NCBI GenBank assembly: GCA_002336485.1
Contig: DDCZ01000038.1
Coordinates: forward strand, 15,950 to 79,949
DNA: 64,000 nt
Source: Flavobacteriales bacterium UBA1993
GTDB taxonomy: Bacteria; Bacteroidota; Bacteroidia; Flavobacteriales_G; Salibacteraceae
Direction: 5' to 3'
Position 1 is the first letter of the stretch, and every line of letters begins with the position of its first letter. The position numbers and the translations under genes were made by a program. Shown in pieces: positions 36,827 through 45,345 of the stretch. Below the pieces are notes generated by a model. That model ran no database searches and was not told where the DNA came from. It saw only the letters and a list, made by a program, of their open reading frames with translations.

Positions 36827-39800
36827 CTAATTGCCATCGCTCCACAAAAAGTAAACAGGGTGATAGCGGTCGTTTTCTGGATCGTAGAATTCTGGTTCTA
36901 CATACAGACCATCTTCACAAAGCAATACTGGCGATTCGTACGTGAAGCTAGGAGTGCTTACCCGATGGGTGTTTAACGTGTCAAACGTTACGCCGCAACG
37001 GTTATAGTAGGTGAGATGATATGTGGTATGATCAACAACGGTGCGCACATCATCAGTAAAACCGTCATTCCAATACACGCTATCATACAATTCAGGGTTG
37101 AGGGTGATTTTACCTGTTGATCCCTCACAGAAAAAGACCGTGTCCAAACCACTTTGCCGCGGCAAGGAGTCTATCTTAATTATTATGTCGTCTTTTTTTG
37201 ATCCGCAGGTGTTGGTGGTTCTCACCTGTATTGAAATTGGGTGATTTGCCTTAAGTGCCTCGGAGCTTAATATCCAGTGACTTACGCTATCAACATTCAA
37301 TTTATCGGAGGTCCATTCGTAGGTTGTTCTCTCGGCGTATCCAGCGTTTAGAATAATGGAGTCGCCATCACAAGACTCAAGATCGGCGCCTAACTCAGGG
37401 GTGTGGTGCACATCAATGAAAATCAAAATACTATCTCGGAATGTGCCGCAGCTATTGGTCAACGAAACTCGCGCCTCCATTTGATCCTGACCTGATGGTA
37501 TTGTGAAGGAAACGGATTCTGAGTTCTTGTCAACTCCAGAAGGAACACCGGTCCAGTTGTATGTAGTTCTATCAAAAAGACCCGCTGAAATTTCTATGGA
37601 ATTTGCCTCGCAATCTACTATGTCTGGCCCGAGGTGAATGTTGAGTGGAAGATCCGCTACAAGAAGAAGGGTGTCTCGATCTGTCCCACAGGCATTTGTT
37701 ATGGTCACATGAAAGTAGTTGGAGCCTGGAGCCAAATTGGAATCAAAGACAGAGAGCATTGAGGCTATCGATCCATCTTGCCACAGGTATGTACCAAATG
37801 GGGTAGAGACATCCAGAGAAAAGGAATCTTCCATGCACACAACCGTGTCACCACCTAAGTCTACAATTGGATCCGTTACAAATGCCACTTGGAAGGTGTC
37901 TCTATCTGTGCCGCAGAAGTTGGTTTCCTTCACCCAATATTGGCCTTGGGTGGTGATAACCTGCGTACTCGTGGTATCGCCATTCTTCCACAAAAATGTA
38001 CTTAATGAATCTGTTTCCAAATCGATAGAGTAGGTGTCTCCAAGGCAGAGTATGCTGTCAAGGATTGGAATTTCAGGAATACCCGTATATCGGACTTGGA
38101 TAGTGTCTGTGCTGGTGCCACATGCGTTTTCTGCTACGGCCCAAACGGTGTCTGCCGCTGTGATGTCGTTGACTGAATCTGTGGATCCATCAAACCAGTT
38201 ATATGTTCCGGCGTCGACTTCAGCACTGAGGTGAAATACATCTCCATCACACAAAAGTGTGTCGTCGGTTGGGAAAATGACCAAGGCCTCGATGATGCTG
38301 TCTACAACCACTGAATCGCGTGCGGAGCCGCAGTAATTGCTCAGTTCTAGCCAATATGTATCGGGCTGTAGTATCTGGATATACTCTATGGTATCTCCGG
38401 TATTCCACAAATAGCTGTACTGCCATTCGTTGCTGATTTCAAATGTGTCGCCTTCGCAGAGTACAGTGTCTGGCCCGAGGTCTGGTGCGGGCGTAAGCAA
38501 TACGGTCACCGTATCGTAAAACGTATCCAGCCGACAGCCACTGTAGCTCACGGCCATAATAGGAAAGACACCTGCCGAGTCGAAAACATATTGCGCCAGG
38601 GAGTCGCTGCTGACCATTACCTGTGCCGCTCCCGTATCGATAAACCATTGGGCGCTGTCGAAGTATGCGTAGTTGTCGAAACTAAAAGTGGTCGTATCGC
38701 TGGTACACTCAAGGCTGTCATGTTCTATTTCGCGGGGGACGAATAGGTTATGTATAATACTTGGTAGAACTACATAAGTTTTCTGATCGCATTGGAGTCC
38801 ATCTAGCGTAAAGTTGCACGCACTGCCAGTGTCATTAGGATTGTTGATAACGCCTAGGTACGTAGTTGCATTATTTCCAAAAGCACGGGTAACGTAAATT
38901 TTTCCGTTCATTCCCAATCGCAGGCCAGCCATTCCATTCGGAAAATTAGTTGAATAGGCGGCGATGTCTTGTCCGCTATTCAACATGGTTGAAGCATTTC
39001 CTGAACTCAGGTCGAATTGCCACAATGCTCTATACGCTGAAACGCAATACAGCTTCGAGCCATCTGGCGAAAAGGCAACACTGTGATTTTCATTTGGGCT
39101 GCTCAAGTTCGCCTCATTAAATGTTCCGATCAATTGAAATTGACCTGTTGAATTATCGAAGGAAAGTAATCGAGTTTGAGAAATACCGCCGGTTCCACTA
39201 GTTTGAAAGGACTGTGCATAGTAACCTCCATGAGGTGAGAAATCATTCAAAGAATAATAAATGGCAGCATTAGGAAATGTCTCATAGAGGCTTGAGACGG
39301 GATTAGCCACAATGCCCGAATCCGTAATCTGCCATGCATGCATGGCAGAATTGGTATCATGTTTATTTCGCAAAGCAATCCAATAATCGGTGTTGTTTGA
39401 ATGTCGTGTTATTGAAAAATCGAGGGCTTGATTAACCGTTGAATCAAGCATTGTGCTCTGCTGATATATAGATCCTAATCCACCATTTCCGCGGACGTTG
39501 ACTATTTGGTAGAATAGACCCATTGTTACTGGATTGTTGTTATCAATTCCTGCTGTGCTAAATACGTAGTACAAAGAATCATTACACGGCAGGGGGCAAA
39601 TAGATACGCCTCGTGCGTTTTTTAATCGTCCATTTGCAATTGAATCGCCATTTCGATCCATAATTGTGTCAGCCGATATGTAAAACAACAACTGACCATT
39701 TCGATCCGAAATGCTCGCATGGCCCCTGGGACTGCTTCCGTAGGGTATAAAAGAAGGTCCTGTCTGAGGTGTTGCAGAATTTGCTGTAAACACCAGCTGA

Positions 39801-39907
39801 TTGCTATCGCCCCAAATCCAATTTGAGTATTCAAGTTGAGCCTGCAATGAAGTGATCGACAAGGACATTAGGAGTAAAAGAAACGCAATGAGAATTGAAG
39901 GGAACAT
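36827..39907 (-). CDS. large secreted beta-propeller/Ig-repeat protein, truncated before its T9SS domain by an amber codon
   Basis: From ATG 39907 (a TTG at 39925 is also in frame) the protein has a signal peptide ending SLQAQ. A ~380-residue propeller-like N-domain follows (YGSSPRGHASISDRNGQLLF, part; NHSVAFSPDGSKLYCVS, NGKIYVTRAF), then a PKD-like domain and about seven ~75-residue repeats with the C-x-G-D-x-F and LWNTGDT/NACGTDRDT patterns. This is the usual architecture of T9SS type B cargo. Translation stops at TAG 36829-36827 after FLWSDGN, and the sorting domain lies beyond in the same frame. A single C-to-T change from CAG would explain the stop. Without readthrough the product would lack the T9SS signal. 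Confidence 0.82.
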   Translation of the reverse strand: MFPSILIAFLLLLMSLSITSLQAQLEYSNWIWGDSNQLVFTANSATPQTGPSFIPYGSSPRGHASISDRNGQLLFYISADTIMDRNGDSIANGRLKNARGVSICPLPCNDSLYYVFSTAGIDNNNPVTMGLFYQIVNVRGNGGLGSIYQQSTMLDSTVNQALDFSITRHSNNTDYWIALRNKHDTNSAMHAWQITDSGIVANPVSSLYETFPNAAIYYSLNDFSPHGGYYAQSFQTSGTGGISQTRLLSFDNSTGQFQLIGTFNEANLSSPNENHSVAFSPDGSKLYCVSAYRALWQFDLSSGNASTMLNSGQDIAAYSTNFPNGMAGLRLGMNGKIYVTRAFGNNATTYLGVINNPNDTGSACNFTLDGLQCDQKTYVVLPSIIHNLFVPREIEHDSLECTSDTTTFSFDNYAYFDSAQWFIDTGAAQVMVSSDSLAQYVFDSAGVFPIMAVSYSGCRLDTFYDTVTVLLTPAPDLGPDTVLCEGDTFEISNEWQYSYLWNTGDTIEYIQILQPDTYWLELSNYCGSARDSVVVDSIIEALVIFPTDDTLLCDGDVFHLSAEVDAGTYNWFDGSTDSVNDITAADTVWAVAENACGTSTDTIQVRYTGIPEIPILDSILCLGDTYSIDLETDSLSTFLWKNGDTTSTQVITTQGQYWVKETNFCGTDRDTFQVAFVTDPIVDLGGDTVVCMEDSFSLDVSTPFGTYLWQDGSIASMLSVFDSNLAPGSNYFHVTITNACGTDRDTLLLVADLPLNIHLGPDIVDCEANSIEISAGLFDRTTYNWTGVPSGVDKNSESVSFTIPSGQDQMEARVSLTNSCGTFRDSILIFIDVHHTPELGADLESCDGDSIILNAGYAERTTYEWTSDKLNVDSVSHWILSSEALKANHPISIQVRTTNTCGSKKDDIIIKIDSLPRQSGLDTVFFCEGSTGKITLNPELYDSVYWNDGFTDDVRTVVDHTTYHLTYYNRCGVTFDTLNTHRVSTPSFTYESPVLLCEDGLYVEPEFYDPENDRYHPVYFLWSDGN

Positions 39908-40050
39908 TGGTTCATTAAGACGCAAGAAAGCCAGCCTCGAAGCTTTTCGAAGCTGGCTTGTCCATGATATGATCTGTTTTTGAATCAGTGCTTAATCAAC
40001 TTATCGAGGCTGCATAAGCCTCAATTGCAAGCTTGTCCGAGTGGAAGAGG

Positions 40051-40092
40051 ATGGCTTTTTTTGAATTCATACTAATTCAAGTTTAAAGCCAT
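40051..40092. repeat. long interrupted inverted repeat
   Basis: Outer arms ATGGCTTT (40051-40058) and AAAGCCAT (40085-40092) and inner arms TTGAATT (40061-40067) and AATTCAA (40074-40080) pair around a 6-nt loop. No T tract follows on either strand, so a simple terminator is unlikely. Confidence 0.6.
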
Positions 40093-40244
40093 AAAAAAGG
40101 GAACGAAGCATAGAGTATCAATCTGATTAAACATAAAATGTTGTCAAGTAAAGATGTCCGTCCCACGGGATGCCCTGAAAATAGTAAATGAAAATTATGT
40201 GTCAGCCCAATGACGTTACTTTGTTAGCCTTGTGTCAATACATT

Positions 40245-40262
40245 TTCCTAGTACCTTAGGAA
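40245..40262. promoter_or_regulatory. operator-like perfect inverted repeat upstream of ferredoxin gene
   Basis: TTCCTA (40245-40250), a 6-nt spacer and TAGGAA (40257-40262). It overlaps the end of a one-mismatch -7 box (TACATTTT, 40239-40246), a position suited to repression. The binding protein is unknown. Confidence 0.35.
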
Positions 40263-40421
40263 CGACGACCCGAAATAGTATTTGTTACAATGAGCCTGAA
40301 TTCCAAAAAAAAACAGAAACCGAGTTAATAAATACCGTCATGTTAGTAATTGAAAGTAAAATTCAATTGAAGATGGAATCTGACTACTAAATTCGCAGTC
40401 AGAATATCAATAGGTACTGCT

Positions 40422-40769
40422 ATGGCGATAATAATTACGGATGAGTGTATAAACTGCGGGGCGTGCGAGCCAGAATGTCCAAATAACGCGATTTATGAAG
40501 GTGGAGTGGAGTGGCGGTTCTCTGAAGGCACGGGATTAACTGGATTCGTGGATGGCAAGAACGGCGCATCTGCAGATGCCGATGCGGAGAACGAAGCCAA
40601 GGAGATGGATGTATACTATATCGTTACTGATAAGTGCACAGAATGTGTTGGTTTTCATGACGAACCACAATGTGCAGCCGTTTGTCCAGTTGACTGTTGC
40701 GTAGATGATCCTGATTTCCGCGAAAGCGAAGAAGCACTTCTGGAAAAGAAGGAATTCCTACATGTATAA
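40422..40769 (+). CDS. 4Fe-4S dicluster ferredoxin
   Basis: A 115-residue protein. The first cluster motif is [12 protein letters not shown] (residues ~9-20), with Cys4 spacing C-x2-C-x2-C-x3-C-P. The second set is [18 protein letters not shown] (~68-85), which has the longer C-x2-C-x8-C-x3-C spacing of the Alvin/Azotobacter-type 2[4Fe-4S] ferredoxins, also used in Bacteroidota homologues. A ~35-residue linker lies between. Carries electrons between redox enzymes in the cytoplasm; partner unknown. Monocistronic with a long upstream region. Confidence 0.9.
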   Translation: MAIIITDECINCGACEPECPNNAIYEGGVEWRFSEGTGLTGFVDGKNGASADADAENEAKEMDVYYIVTDKCTECVGFHDEPQCAAVCPVDCCVDDPDFRESEEALLEKKEFLHV

Positions 40770-40825
40770 ATGAGATTGCTGCAACACATGCAGTTCGTTA
40801 CCGTTTCAATGATTCAATCCTACTT

Positions 40826-41707
40826 GTGAAACGGTTAATCATCATACTTATGCTCATTCCAACCCTGTCAATGGGGATGGATAAAGATGTTACGCTGAAG
40901 GCGAAAATCCGTCAGTTGGTCGAGCTTCGTTTAAAGACTATTCGTGCGCCAAACGATGAAAAGCGCATGGCAGCGGACGAAGAGTTTCGATCGTTTCTGA
41001 GAGATGCCCTAAACGATCCGAGAAGCTTTAAAGAAGCGTTTGACACCATACCGCAACTCGCAGATTTGCGCAGTGGAGATGATTTTTTTCGATTAATCAA
41101 TTGGAATGTGCCAATGGACGATCAAACCCACAAGTATCGGTGCTTTATCCAATTCTACGATAAGAAAGAGAAGACCTATCGGGTGGTTGAACTCAAACAG
41201 GGTTACCGGGATTTGGAAGGAGAGAATCGCAAAATATTCAACGAAAAAGATTGGTACGGAGCGCTTTACTACAAGATCATTCCCTCTAAAACGTGGAAAA
41301 CAGGAAGCAAACGCACCTATATCGTTTTGGGGTGGGATGGTCACGATGAGTTTTCCAATCTCAAGGTGGTTGATGTACTCACCATCTCAAATAAAAACAT
41401 ACGATTCGGAGCGGATATTTTTGACACGCCAGAAAAGAACATTAAGCGGTTTATCATTGAGTATAAGTCAGATGCGTCTGTTTCTTTAAACTACGATGAA
41501 AGCAAAAAGCGAATTGTATTCAATCAACTTGTTCCGTTGCAGCCAGACCTTGCCGACATGCGCGAATTTTATATTCCCGTGATGCAGTTTGACGCCCTGG
41601 AATGGAAAAACCGAAAATGGCGTTTTGAAGAAGATGTCAATGTCAAAATGAAATCCAAGGTTGATACCGAGTACAATGACCCACCCGAGTCGCAAAACAT
41701 TCGTTAA
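40826..41707 (+). CDS. secreted protein of unknown function
   Basis: A 293-residue protein from GTG 40826 with a short signal peptide (MKRLIIILMLIPTLSMG). An alpha-helical segment (~20-75) is followed by a beta-rich domain with YRCFIQFYDKKEKTYRVVEL and TYIVLGWDGHDEFSNLKVVD. I know similar Bacteroidota proteins only as uncharacterised. No catalytic motif or lipobox seen. It lies 57 nt after the ferredoxin gene. Confidence 0.65.
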   Translation: MKRLIIILMLIPTLSMGMDKDVTLKAKIRQLVELRLKTIRAPNDEKRMAADEEFRSFLRDALNDPRSFKEAFDTIPQLADLRSGDDFFRLINWNVPMDDQTHKYRCFIQFYDKKEKTYRVVELKQGYRDLEGENRKIFNEKDWYGALYYKIIPSKTWKTGSKRTYIVLGWDGHDEFSNLKVVDVLTISNKNIRFGADIFDTPEKNIKRFIIEYKSDASVSLNYDESKKRIVFNQLVPLQPDLADMREFYIPVMQFDALEWKNRKWRFEEDVNVKMKSKVDTEYNDPPESQNIR

Positions 41708-41733
41708 TCGAGTCGTTATCGAATTGGCATACA

Positions 41734-41741
41734 TAACTTTG
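41734..41741 (+). promoter_or_regulatory. -7 element of the DUF6913-dapA operon; predicts leaderless mRNA
   Basis: TAACTTTG is an exact TAnnTTTG ending 5 nt before ATG 41747. No TTG at the optimal -33 position. Confidence 0.45.
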
Positions 41742-41746
41742 TTTGA

Positions 41747-42283
41747 ATGATTCGCCCAATAGTCAACTACTTAGTTCGAAGGCATGTTGCCAAAACGAAG
41801 CGTGAGCCTTCTGTGGTTCATGGAGACCTTATAGATAGTATGGCCATTGTTGCATGCCGTGATCAGGTAGATTTCTCGATTATTGAAGGCTATGTAAAGG
41901 ATATGCGACAAAAGGGAATCAAAACGGTCGATTTCTATATCGCTTTTCCAAATTCAAAAACCCAAGAACTTTACGGAGCTACATTGAAAGATTTTCCTTT
42001 CAACCCAAAGAGCTTTGGTTTTTTTGGTGCGTTTAAATCACCAGAGTTGGAGCAAATAAATGGCAAGAAATACGATGTGCTTGTTGACTTAAGCGACGGA
42101 GCTACCATGGAATGCGACTTGCTTGTTGCGCGAATAGAGGCGCAATGGAAAGCAGGGAAACGAATTCCTGAACGCGAGCATTTACTCGACTTTATGATTG
42201 AGACGAACGATGCCGACACAAGAAACTTTATTCACAACTTAACGAAGTACCTGACAGGCTTTAACACCCTTAATGCAGCATGA
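41747..42283 (+). CDS. DUF6913-like protein
   Basis: A 178-residue soluble protein resembling the family (DUF6913) found next to dapA in many Bacteroidota; assignment by length, neighbours and phrases such as FYIAFPNSKT and YDVLVDLSDGATMECDLLVA. The last overlaps dapA: the stop TGA shares bases with the dapA ATG (ATGA). Function unknown. Overlap and conserved pairing suggest a link to lysine or cell-wall precursor metabolism, which is inference only. Confidence 0.68.
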   Translation: MIRPIVNYLVRRHVAKTKREPSVVHGDLIDSMAIVACRDQVDFSIIEGYVKDMRQKGIKTVDFYIAFPNSKTQELYGATLKDFPFNPKSFGFFGAFKSPELEQINGKKYDVLVDLSDGATMECDLLVARIEAQWKAGKRIPEREHLLDFMIETNDADTRNFIHNLTKYLTGFNTLNAA

Positions 42284-43170
42284 AAGACTTTAGAGGAACT
42301 GGTGTGGCAATGGTTACACCATTTAAATCCGATAAGAGCGTAGATTTCAACGCACTTGAAAAACTGACAAACCACCTCATTGATGGAGGCGTAGATTACC
42401 TTGTGGTTCAGGGTACGACGGGAGAATCGGCCACGCTTACGAAAGATGAAAAGCAAGAGGTGCTTTCCTGCATTGTTTCAGAGAATAACGATCGACTTCC
42501 ATTGGTTTGGGGACACGGTGGAAACAATACACAGGCGCTCATTGAAGGCTTTAGTCAGTTTGATTTAAACGGAGTGGATGCTGTACTTGCAGCAAGTCCG
42601 TATTATAATAAACCCACTCAACCGGGCATTGTGGCGCACTATAAGGCGTATGCAGATGCTTCTCCGTTGCCGGTAATTCTTTACAATGTGCCAGGCAGAA
42701 CGGCTTCGAATATGGCGACGGCCACCACGCTCGAGCTGGCCGAACATCAGAACATTATTGCAATCAAGGAAGCTTCTGGCGACCTGAGTCAAGTAGGCAC
42801 GATCATAAAGAATCGTCCTTCAAAATTTTTAGTTCTTAGCGGCGACGATCCTCTGATTATTCCGCATATGGCATTAGGAGGAGACGGAATCATTTCGGTT
42901 GTTGCAAACGCTTTTCCAAGGCAGTTTTCGGAAATTTCACGGCAGTGCTTCATAGGAGATTACAACACGGCAAGACAATTTCATTATTTACTGATAGATC
43001 TAATTCACTTATTGTTTGCGGAGGGAAATCCTGGGGGCGTTAAAGCGGTTTGCCATATGCTGGGCCTTATGGATAATGAGGTTCGATTGCCTTTGGCCCC
43101 AGTTAGCTCTGAGTTGATGAAAAAATTGGAAGTTCAAATTGAACGGATTGGAGCCATTGCAAGTGTCTAA
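42280..43170 (+). CDS. dapA: 4-hydroxy-tetrahydrodipicolinate synthase
   Basis: A 296-residue class I aldolase-fold enzyme that condenses pyruvate and aspartate semialdehyde in lysine and diaminopimelate synthesis. Signatures: GTTGESATLTKDEK (~47-60), YYNKPTQPGIVAHY (~107-120), the Tyr in ILYNVPGRTASNM (~134-146) and the Schiff-base Lys in IIAIKEASGDL (~163). Length fits the family (290-300). Overlaps the gene before by 4 nt (ATGA) and the following gene by 8 nt, so translationally coupled. Confidence 0.95.
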   Translation: MKDFRGTGVAMVTPFKSDKSVDFNALEKLTNHLIDGGVDYLVVQGTTGESATLTKDEKQEVLSCIVSENNDRLPLVWGHGGNNTQALIEGFSQFDLNGVDAVLAASPYYNKPTQPGIVAHYKAYADASPLPVILYNVPGRTASNMATATTLELAEHQNIIAIKEASGDLSQVGTIIKNRPSKFLVLSGDDPLIIPHMALGGDGIISVVANAFPRQFSEISRQCFIGDYNTARQFHYLLIDLIHLLFAEGNPGGVKAVCHMLGLMDNEVRLPLAPVSSELMKKLEVQIERIGAIASV

Positions 43171-43780
43171 ATATCTACTGACACTTTTGCTCCTTGGATC
43201 GGTGACTTGCGCGTTTGCGCAAAAGACATTCAGTGGCCGCTTAGTGTATGATATCACCTACGATCAGGTGCCCGAAGACATGAAAGGGGTGGAGAATGGG
43301 TTGCCCGAAAAATGCGTAGTGGTTACGGATGGAACAAGTTGGTGGATGGAGCAACACACCGAAATGAACGGGGCGTATTCCATCGTTTACCAAAGCCAAA
43401 AGGATTCTATTTATGAAATGCTAAAAGTTGGTCCGGATCGCGTCAGAGTTTCCTCAAAAATGGAACTAGAAAGAAGGGTGTGGTTGCCTACCGAAAACAC
43501 CCAGATATGGAATGGACTCCCAATGCTCCAATATCAAAGCCAAGACCCCGTTGAAAACCCGCTGACCGTGTGGGTAAGCAAAGAATACGCGCCGATTTTG
43601 GGGTTGTTTTATGCCGATTTGGAAGGCCTTCCTGTGCGCTTTACAAAGGAACGCGCTGGGGTGCGTATGACGTATGCTCTAAGGAGACTGAAATTGGAGC
43701 CGATTGATGAAACATATTTTGTTTTGCCATCTTCCTATAATGAAGTCAGTGCTGATCTTTACCAGCAATGGCTTCGTTAG
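43163..43780 (+). CDS. secreted DUF4412-like protein
   Basis: A 205-residue protein from GTG 43163, giving signal peptide MSKYLLTLLLLGSVTCAFAQ. The longer frame begins with a TTG inside dapA and a non-signal leader. The mature part is a beta-rich domain (FSGRLVYDITYDQVPEDM, ALRRLKLEPIDETYFVLPS). It resembles DUF4412-type periplasmic proteins, tentatively. It overlaps dapA by 8 nt and its stop overlaps that of the convergent ZIP gene. Confidence 0.65.
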   Translation: MSKYLLTLLLLGSVTCAFAQKTFSGRLVYDITYDQVPEDMKGVENGLPEKCVVVTDGTSWWMEQHTEMNGAYSIVYQSQKDSIYEMLKVGPDRVRVSSKMELERRVWLPTENTQIWNGLPMLQYQSQDPVENPLTVWVSKEYAPILGLFYADLEGLPVRFTKERAGVRMTYALRRLKLEPIDETYFVLPSSYNEVSADLYQQWLR

Positions 43781-44598
43781 CCAAGTCCAACATCTAATAT
43801 CATCATGACCAGGAATCCGCCGATAAACCCAAGCGTAGCGATGTCGGTGTATTTGTCTCGTTGAGTTTCTGGTATTACTTCTTCCACAACAACATAAATC
43901 ATTGCTCCAGCTGCAAAAGACAATGCGTAGGGTAGGATGGGTTCGAATACCAATACGGCCCACGCGCCGATCACACCAGCAATAGGTTCTACTATGGCGC
44001 TGAGTTGCCCGTACCAGAAGGACTTACGTCGACTTACTCCTTGTCGACGCAGCGGCATTGCAACAGCAATTCCTTCAGGAAAGTTTTGAATACCGATACC
44101 AATGGTTAATGCTACGGCGGCTCCGATCGTTGCTCCGTCGAAACCAGCTGCAACGCCGCCAAAAAGGACCCCAATGGCAAGACCTTCCGGAATGTTGTGC
44201 ATAGTTATGGCGAGTACCAAAAGCGTGGTTCGGTGCCAGCCTGTTTGCGGGCCTTCGGCTTCGTCAGGGCGAAAGTTAATGTGAAGGTGAGGCATCACCT
44301 TGTCAAGTGCAAAGAGGAAGAGGGCCCCGCTTCCAAACCCAATAGCGGCAGGAATCCAGCCAGCAATACCCTGATTCTCGGCCATCTCAATGGATGGAGC
44401 TAACAACGACCAATAGCTTGCCGCTATCATAACGCCACCAGTAAAGCCCAGCATTCCATCGAGCAGGGCACGCTTCATGTTTTTAAAGAGGAATACAAAG
44501 GATGCTCCGAAAGCGGTAAGAAGCCAGGTAAACGTAGTTGCCACGAGTGCCGCCACGATTGGATTTAAACTACCCATGAAATCAATTATCTGATTCAT
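43777..44598 (-). CDS. ZIP family divalent metal transporter (GufA/ZupT-like)
   Basis: A 273-residue protein with about eight membrane helices. The binuclear metal site motifs are MHNIPEGLAIGVLFGG and IGIQNFPEGIAVAMPLRRQG, followed by the EPIAGVIGAWAVL helix typical of this branch. A histidine segment (MPHLHINFRPDE) sits in the variable loop. ZIP proteins bring Zn2+, Fe2+, Mn2+ or related ions into the cytoplasm. The gene overlaps the DtxR-family regulator by 4 nt, so it is very likely metal-regulated in the same operon. Confidence 0.92.
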   Translation of the reverse strand: MNQIIDFMGSLNPIVAALVATTFTWLLTAFGASFVFLFKNMKRALLDGMLGFTGGVMIAASYWSLLAPSIEMAENQGIAGWIPAAIGFGSGALFLFALDKVMPHLHINFRPDEAEGPQTGWHRTTLLVLAITMHNIPEGLAIGVLFGGVAAGFDGATIGAAVALTIGIGIQNFPEGIAVAMPLRRQGVSRRKSFWYGQLSAIVEPIAGVIGAWAVLVFEPILPYALSFAAGAMIYVVVEEVIPETQRDKYTDIATLGFIGGFLVMMILDVGLG

Positions 44599-45254
44599 AT
44601 TTCGGTTTTAACAAAGAGGTTTTTACAGACTTGAATACTCAGCGAATGCTGCGTGTCCCCAGATAGTACGGTTCTCGATTGATCGTAATCAAATATTTCC
44701 TTGATCGTAATCTGATTTCCCAACTGGATTTTTTGATTGTCTAAAAACTGAAGAAACGCACGTGAACTATCCTTTACCCCAGTTACATAACCCGTTTGCC
44801 CTACATTTAACTCTGTGAGTGATACTTGCTCCTGACGGTGTATGATTCCATCCTTATCGGGTATTGGATCGCCGTGTGGGTCAAATTTTGGGTGATCCAG
44901 AAATGTTTCCAATCGATTTATCAATTCTGAAGAATCGATATGCTCCAATTCCTCCGCTAGATCATGTACCTCATCCCACTTAAAATCTAGCTTATCCACT
45001 AAGAATACCTCCCAAAGGCGATGCTTTCGAATAATGTTGATGGCGATGTCCTGTCCTTTCTTGGTAAGCTTGACCGCCTGGTATTTCTTGTAGTCGATGA
45101 GCTTTTGATTGTCCAACTTTTTCAGCATGTCACTTACTGTGGCCGCTGAAGTACCAAGCGATTCGCTTATGGCATTCGTTGTCGCTCCAGTGTCGGATTT
45201 CAGACTTAATTGGAAGATCGCCTTCAGGTAATTTTCTACGGTATTGGATGCCAT
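44595..45254 (-). CDS. DtxR/MntR-family metal-dependent transcriptional regulator
   Basis: A 219-residue protein with an N-terminal winged helix (NTVENYLKAIFQL, SAATVSDMLKKLDNQKLIDY), dimerisation/metal-binding domain (IIRKHRLWEVFLVD, DEVHDLAEELEHIDSSEL with metal ligands, HPKFDPHGDPIP) and a C-terminal FeoA/SH3-like domain (~150-219). Such proteins bind Fe2+ or Mn2+ and repress metal uptake genes. It is divergent from a TonB-dependent receptor and overlaps the ZIP gene. Inverted repeats lie over both promoters, so autoregulation is likely. Confidence 0.93.
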   Translation of the reverse strand: MASNTVENYLKAIFQLSLKSDTGATTNAISESLGTSAATVSDMLKKLDNQKLIDYKKYQAVKLTKKGQDIAINIIRKHRLWEVFLVDKLDFKWDEVHDLAEELEHIDSSELINRLETFLDHPKFDPHGDPIPDKDGIIHRQEQVSLTELNVGQTGYVTGVKDSSRAFLQFLDNQKIQLGNQITIKEIFDYDQSRTVLSGDTQHSLSIQVCKNLFVKTEI

Positions 45255-45267
45255 CGATTCGAATTGT

Positions 45268-45296
45268 TTGACAAAACTAAGTCAATTTGACGTCAA
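45268..45296. promoter_or_regulatory. nested TTGAC/GTCAA inverted repeats over the DtxR promoter
   Basis: TTGAC at 45268-45272 and GTCAA at 45281-45285 form one inverted repeat. The 10-bp perfect palindrome TTGACGTCAA follows at 45287-45296. The cluster covers the -7 box of the regulator gene and is a candidate regulatory site. Confidence 0.45.
45272..45279 (-). promoter_or_regulatory. -7 element of the DtxR-ZIP operon
   Basis: TAGTTTTG on the minus strand is an exact TAnnTTTG, 17 nt upstream of ATG 45254. It lies inside a TTGAC/GTCAA inverted repeat (45268-45285). Confidence 0.5.
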
Positions 45297-45308
45297 TTCG
45301 AAAAATAG

Positions 45309-45341
45309 ATTTAGACTAACCTAAAAATATAATTAGGTTTG
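45309..45341 (+). promoter_or_regulatory. DtxR-type operator overlapping the TonB-receptor promoter
   Basis: TTTAGACTAACCTAA (~45310-45324) matches the right half of the classical DtxR/IdeR operator (CTAACCTAA) well. AACCTAA (45318-45324) is also mirrored by TTAGGTT (45333-45339) across an 8-nt spacer. The TTAGGTT arm contains the exact -7 box TAGGTTTG (45334-45341), which ends 4 nt before ATG 45346. Binding here would block the receptor promoter. Confidence 0.65.
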
Positions 45342-45345
45342 CATT

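Larger units (their letters stand above)
39908..40421. other. 514-nt intergenic region with several inverted repeats
   Basis: No convincing gene. It contains three RNA-hairpin-capable inverted repeats: 39928-39959 (8-bp outer stem AAGCCAGC/GCTGGCTT), 40006-40022 (GAGGCT/AGCCTC, 5-nt loop) and 40051-40092 (ATGGCTTT/AAAGCCAT with inner TTGAATT/AATTCAA). It also contains an operator-like palindrome at 40245-40262. Small ORFs of 16-17 codons at ~40137 and ~40340 are not supported. It separates the divergent T9SS-type gene and ferredoxin gene. Confidence 0.55.

Noticed and set aside
40137..40190. 17-codon ORF (MLSSKDVRPTGCPENSK) in the large gene-free region
   Set aside because: No promoter at the right distance, no recognised family and no repeat of the peptide elsewhere; such short ORFs are expected by chance.
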